Assembly (NCBI GenBank): GCA_018660835.1
Contig: JABJJN010000070.1
Span: forward strand, 52,489 to 116,488
Reading direction: 5' to 3'
Length of the DNA stretch: 64,000 nucleotides
Source: Gemmatimonadota bacterium
GTDB taxonomy: Bacteria; Latescibacterota; UBA2968; UBA8231
Shown here: in pieces, positions 60,629 through 64,000 of the stretch
Numbering within the stretch: the stretch's first letter is position 1
Layout: each line of letters begins with the position of its first letter
The notes under the pieces: model-generated
Databases searched by the model: none
The model's input: only the letters and a program-made list of their open reading frames with translations
What the model was told of the DNA's origin: nothing
Made by a program: the position numbers and the translations under genes

Positions 60629-61003
60629 ATGGCACTGACAATCATGCGCACCGTACGTCCCAGTCCGACGTGGCAAGATACTCTCATCAGCGTGAGCGAG
60701 GGCCAACGCATGGTCTTCGATACAGAGGAAGTCTGGTCTCCTGACATGCGTGACCAGATTGTCTGGTGTGGCGCAGATGGAGTCTACAAACATGCCGCGG
60801 GCGACGGCTATCTGTTGCCCGGTGCCAATGTGGGTTGCCTGGTGGCCCGCATCGGTGATGGACCGGTCTTTGCCGTCGGTGCTCGCCACGACCTGTTCGC
60901 CGATCGAGGGGGCACGTTGTTTCTGGCAATGAATGACCATCCCGATTTCAACTGCCAGGCAGGAAAAGTCGTGGCCCAGGTAATCCTCTTCGACCGCGAC
61001 TGA
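60629..61003 (+). CDS. Small protein with a LecA (PA-IL)-like carbohydrate-binding domain
   Basis: 124 residues covering essentially one domain. The order of segments matches Pseudomonas LecA: a beta strand like VSEGQRMVFDT, then GCLVARIGDGPVFAVG, GGTLFLAMND (LecA: GAITLIYND) and a closing strand GKVVAQVILFD. The Asp of MND sits where LecA has a calcium ligand, but the NNSG loop is only partly kept (NCQAG). There is no signal peptide. It lies 14 bases before a phosphotransferase-like gene. The call rests on pattern recognition alone. Confidence 0.55.
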   Translation: MALTIMRTVRPSPTWQDTLISVSEGQRMVFDTEEVWSPDMRDQIVWCGADGVYKHAAGDGYLLPGANVGCLVARIGDGPVFAVGARHDLFADRGGTLFLAMNDHPDFNCQAGKVVAQVILFDRD

Positions 61004-61017
61004 ACACCAGGCAGAGA

Positions 61018-62082
61018 GTGGCGGACGCCGTCAGCGCAGACTCCTCGGCAGACGACGACGGACCGGTCGTAGATGGGCCGGTCGTAGATGACGACGAACA
61101 GGTCGTTGATGACGAACAATGGTCGCAGGCCGTGGAGATCCATTTGCGGCGCATCGCTCCGTCTCTGCTCCCTGGGGGTGCTGCAGTACAGACCGTTGAT
61201 CTGTTAGCACCGGATGTCTGGTTGCTGCACCTCGACGATGGTGGTTGTGTCGTAGCCAAACACCAATTCTACGGGCTGCTGACCCGCAACGAATCTTTCG
61301 ATCTATTACAGACTGAACTCGATGTGTTGAGATACCTGCGAAAGTCCGGGGCCAGTGTTCCTGTACCTTTCGGTATCGACCCGGATGGCCAGTTCATTTT
61401 CCTCGAATTTCTTGGCAACCGCACGCTCCTCGATGCGCTTGAAAAAACGGGTACTGCCGGATCCATCCGGGGCGTCATAACACAGCAGCTGTACATCGAA
61501 CAGTTGCTTGCCAACACGTCCGCATGGCGTGACCGAGTGATACCCGGTGGCCGTCGCCGGGACCTCGCGCGTTCCTGGAAGCGTGTGGAAGCGATCGCCT
61601 TACGAGGACTTACTGAAGCTTCAGCGACCATGGGATCATCGCACAAGATGGAAATGCTCATCCCCCTCGTGCGCGGCTTGCACGAAATGGTGGGCAGAAC
61701 GCCTCCGGTCCTTGGCGCCACTGATTACCAACCACGAAATGTCATGTGTCTCGAAGGCGGACGAGTGGCCTTCCTGGAGCTTGGGAAGCTTGGTTGGGAC
61801 TGGACCGAACGACGTGCTCTTCAGTATACTACGCCCCTCGAAAGTAACAGTCTGCCGCTTACAGCGAAGCGAGAATTCCTGCAGGAATTGGTCGCTTCTT
61901 TTCCAGACCATGCTGCCCGCCGCACACTCGACATACATCACCTGTTCTTTCGCCTCGTGCTCGCCGCCCAGGATCCACGAAAGGCCGATCTCGAGTTGCT
62001 ACTTCTGCCCCTCAGTGATGAACCAGCGATGGCGAGCTTTCGCCATCATCTGAACGATTCCTGCCCACGGGTTGGTGTATGA
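61018..62082 (+). CDS. Aminoglycoside-phosphotransferase-fold kinase-like protein
   Basis: 354 residues, GTG start. The APH/choline-kinase fold is suggested by VVAKHQFYG (ATP Lys), a Glu in QTELDVLRYL, and the catalytic loop LGATDYQPRNVMC, where Asp and Asn are kept but the usual His-Gly is altered. The following DFD motif reads FLELGKLGWDW. Activity is likely but not certain. The acidic N-terminal tail is coded partly by two 15-base direct repeats (61060-61089), giving GPVVD twice. It is probably an operon partner of the LecA-like gene. Confidence 0.7.
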   Translation: MADAVSADSSADDDGPVVDGPVVDDDEQVVDDEQWSQAVEIHLRRIAPSLLPGGAAVQTVDLLAPDVWLLHLDDGGCVVAKHQFYGLLTRNESFDLLQTELDVLRYLRKSGASVPVPFGIDPDGQFIFLEFLGNRTLLDALEKTGTAGSIRGVITQQLYIEQLLANTSAWRDRVIPGGRRRDLARSWKRVEAIALRGLTEASATMGSSHKMEMLIPLVRGLHEMVGRTPPVLGATDYQPRNVMCLEGGRVAFLELGKLGWDWTERRALQYTTPLESNSLPLTAKREFLQELVASFPDHAARRTLDIHHLFFRLVLAAQDPRKADLELLLLPLSDEPAMASFRHHLNDSCPRVGV

Positions 62083-62107
62083 GTGACGGTGCTACCGAGG
62101 ATGCAAC

Positions 62108-62989
62108 GTGATGGTTGACGACACGCCACGCAGACGCAAGGTGCGAGAGATTCAGGCCGTCGTCGCTGAGGTCCGCGATGAGACACATGACGCGGCGAGT
62201 CTGCTTCTCGACATTGGTGCCGAAGAGCGCGACTACAAAGCAGGTCAGTTTATCACGATCGACCCTCACCAATTTGGTTTCCTCGAGCAGGTCATCGCTT
62301 ATCTCGAAGAGATCAAGGGTGGCCGCGAAAAACCCCGCGCCTATTCCATGGGCTCTGCCCCGCACGAGCCGCATATCCTGATTACGGTCAAGGAAGAACG
62401 CTTCTGGCCAGGTGAGTCGAAGTATCCACCTGTTTTGTCACCGCCATTGAGTCGACACTGTCCGCCCGGTACGGAACTCACCATCAGCGGCTTTACTGGG
62501 CCCTACACATTGCCAGAGGACGTGACACAGAAGGCGGATACGATCCTGCACCTGTGCGCTGGCTCAGGGATCGTGCCGAATTTCGGCCTGATGAAGGATT
62601 CCCTGCATCGCGGCGATGGCTTGCGCCACATTCTACTCTACAGCAGCAAGACACGCGGTGACATCTTCTACTACGAGCAATTTGCTGCGTTAGCAGCAGC
62701 TCATCCCGAACGCCTGTCGATCGTTCACAGTCTGACCCGAGAAGACCCTGTCGATGTTCATCCTGCCTCGCGAAGGGGGCGGATCGATGCGGATCTGATC
62801 GCAACTCATATAAGAGACCTGAGCCGCTGCCTCGTCTATTGTTGCGGCCCCGGTGTGCTGCCTTGGGAGCGCAAGGAGGCGCGCGCCGCAGGAACTGAAC
62901 CTGCACCGAAATTTGTGGAGACGATGATTAACATTCTTCATCAATTGGGATTCGAAAAGGGTCAGATCAAACAGGAAAGCTGGGGTTAG
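62108..62989 (+). CDS. FAD/NAD(P)-binding ferredoxin-reductase-like oxidoreductase
   Basis: 293 residues; GTG 62108 or ATG 62111, both with GAGG upstream. The FAD domain (about 1-130) has RAYSMGSAP (FAD-binding RxYS). The NAD(P) domain (about 135-293) has LCAGSGIVPNFGL and the late CCGPG. There is no plant-type [2Fe-2S] domain, so electrons must go to a separate partner. It is similar in layout to the reductases of ring-hydroxylating and BoxA-type systems. No oxygenase is in view. One base separates it from the glycosyltransferase gene. Confidence 0.82.
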   Translation: MMVDDTPRRRKVREIQAVVAEVRDETHDAASLLLDIGAEERDYKAGQFITIDPHQFGFLEQVIAYLEEIKGGREKPRAYSMGSAPHEPHILITVKEERFWPGESKYPPVLSPPLSRHCPPGTELTISGFTGPYTLPEDVTQKADTILHLCAGSGIVPNFGLMKDSLHRGDGLRHILLYSSKTRGDIFYYEQFAALAAAHPERLSIVHSLTREDPVDVHPASRRGRIDADLIATHIRDLSRCLVYCCGPGVLPWERKEARAAGTEPAPKFVETMINILHQLGFEKGQIKQESWG

Positions 62990-62990
62990 T

Positions 62991-63950
62991 ATGAAACTGA
63001 TCGTACAGATCCCCTGCCTGAATGAGGAAGAAACCCTGGCAGCAACACTGGCAGACATTCCACGACAGGTGGATGGTATCGACCAGGTCGAGGTCCTCAT
63101 CATCGATGATGGGTCCACAGACAACACGTCCCAGGTGGCGCGCCAACATGGGGCAGACCACATCGTTCGCTTTGCTCAGAATCGAGGCCTCGGACACGCC
63201 TTTAAGGCGGGTTTCGATACAGCGCTGAAACTGGGCGCAGATATCATCATCAACACTGACGGCGACAATCAATATTTCGGCGGGGATGTGGCGACACTCG
63301 TACAACCGATCCTCGAGCAACGCGCCGATCTCGTGATCGGCGATCGCCGCACCGGTGGTATCGGACACTTCTCCTTCTTCAAGCGCATCCTGCAGACCTA
63401 TGGCAGTCGCGTGATCAGCCGTCTGGGAGGCCTCGACATTCCGGATGTGGCTTCCGGCTTTCGAGCCTATACGCGGGAGACGGCGCTACGGATCTCCATG
63501 TTCACAGACTTCGATCACACCGCCGAGCACGTCGTGCAGGCAGGGCAGGATCGCTGGGCCGTCGTCGTCGTCCCGATTCGCACCAATCCGAAGGCGCGCG
63601 AGTCTCGGTTGTTTTCGAACATTGGCGAATTCGTTCTGAAGTCCGGTTCGATCTCACTGCGGACGTATGCCCGCTACAAGGGGCTGAAGATTTTCGCCTC
63701 GTGTGGAGCTGCCGCCTTCACTGTTGGATTCGCACTCGGCCTTCGCTTCCTCTACTACTTCCTGTTTACGAATGAGGGCCTGCTGCATGTCCAGTCGGTG
63801 ATCCTGTCCGCCGTGTTGCTGTTGGCAGGATTTCAGATGTTTCTCACGGGAATCATCGCCGATCTGATTGCGACGAATCGGGCCCTGATGGAGGATTCCC
63901 TGACGAGAATCAAGAAATTGGAACTGGGGGGCGAAGACTCAGGGGCCTGA
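62991..63950 (+). CDS. Family 2 glycosyltransferase with C-terminal membrane helices (DPM1/ArnC-like)
   Basis: 319 residues. The GT-A domain (about 1-225) has IPCLNEEETL, LIIDDGSTDNT (donor binding) and the DxD-type NTDGDNQY. Two membrane helices (about 235-260 and 272-296) anchor it, as in polyprenyl-phosphate sugar transferases. A lipid-linked sugar product is likely. The last six codons and the stop are formed by the first unit of a 22-bp tandem repeat that runs past the gene. Confidence 0.88.
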   Translation: MKLIVQIPCLNEEETLAATLADIPRQVDGIDQVEVLIIDDGSTDNTSQVARQHGADHIVRFAQNRGLGHAFKAGFDTALKLGADIIINTDGDNQYFGGDVATLVQPILEQRADLVIGDRRTGGIGHFSFFKRILQTYGSRVISRLGGLDIPDVASGFRAYTRETALRISMFTDFDHTAEHVVQAGQDRWAVVVVPIRTNPKARESRLFSNIGEFVLKSGSISLRTYARYKGLKIFASCGAAAFTVGFALGLRFLYYFLFTNEGLLHVQSVILSAVLLLAGFQMFLTGIIADLIATNRALMEDSLTRIKKLELGGEDSGA

Positions 63951-64000
63951 GTTCGAAGACTCAGGGGCCTGAGTTCGAAGACTCAGGGGCCTGAGTTCGA
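63932..64000. repeat. 22-bp tandem repeat, at least three copies, running off the window
   Basis: Units at 63932-63953, 63954-63975 and 63976-63997 are identical, and a fourth begins at 63998. Each contains the near-palindrome ACTCAGG-GG-CCTGAGT, and the unit junctions form TTCGAA. There are no spacers, so it is not CRISPR. The first unit encodes the C-terminus and stop of the glycosyltransferase. Confidence 0.9.

Noticed and set aside
63932..64000. Possible CRISPR array
   Set aside because: Identical units abut with no spacers and the first unit is coding sequence.

Overview
The window is a continuous stretch of moderately GC-rich bacterial chromosome with densely packed genes on both strands and many 1-4 base stop/start overlaps. 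I see no rRNA, tRNA, insertion sequence, prophage or CRISPR array. Housekeeping genes (gltX, glnS, a topoisomerase IV/gyrase pair, murB, murD, nadA, dapL, a primary-type sigma factor, an Omp85 protein) point to a Gram-negative, peptidoglycan-making bacterium. A short sigma factor without region 1.1, lysine/DAP synthesis through dapL, and many Gfo/Idh/MocA, sugar-phosphate isomerase, creatininase and PHP-type hydrolases fit an FCB- or PVC-like lineage (for example Latescibacterota) better than a proteobacterium. That placement is inference. FapA and a FliA-like promoter suggest a flagellated cell.

Layout. 1-15.3 kb: a truncated sugar oxidoreductase, arfB, a sigma factor with a clear promoter and terminator, an Omp85 protein, a HExxH protein behind a sigma-28-like promoter, oligoendopeptidase F with a lipoprotein-like partner, the parE-parC-type pair, a DEAD-box helicase and gltX. 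15.3-27.8 kb: a five-gene signalling operon. It encodes a 2039-residue hybrid kinase (CBM9-like domain, propeller, Y_Y_Y, GAF-PAS-GAF, HisKA, HATPase, REC), a TorT-like periplasmic lipoprotein, a CHASE-type kinase, a REC-GAF regulator and a FapA/DUF342 protein. 27.8-34.6 kb: glnS, a TIM-barrel isomerase, dapL behind a 20-bp tandem duplication, a small ribbon-helix-helix-like protein coupled to nadA, and a secreted protein.

34.7-40.8 kb: a NarX/NarL-like pair whose kinase has a decayed ATPase domain, then an epimerase-PHP hydrolase-M14 amidohydrolase operon. 40.8-47.1 kb: a CheY-like protein next to xylA, a HAD phosphatase, and a PuuA/PuuD-like glutamine synthetase-amidotransferase-dehydrogenase set, with a divergent creatininase gene. 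47.2-50.9 kb: murB, then glcF overlapping a membrane-anchored protein that may be DUF362-like. 50.9-57.0 kb: DUF1854 plus two paralogous 752-residue ABC exporters with PH-like and zinc-ribbon N-termini. A tiny HTH gene, operator-like repeats, two tandem terminators and an orphan ORF lie upstream. 57.2-64 kb: an iron-sulfur APS reductase, murD overlapping an M42 aminopeptidase, a LecA-like lectin domain, a phosphotransferase-like kinase, a flavin reductase, a GT2 glycosyltransferase, and a 22-bp tandem repeat running off the window.

The two best candidates for undescribed systems are the TorT/CBM9-kinase/FapA operon and the HTH/PH-zinc-ribbon-ABC/DUF1854 operon.
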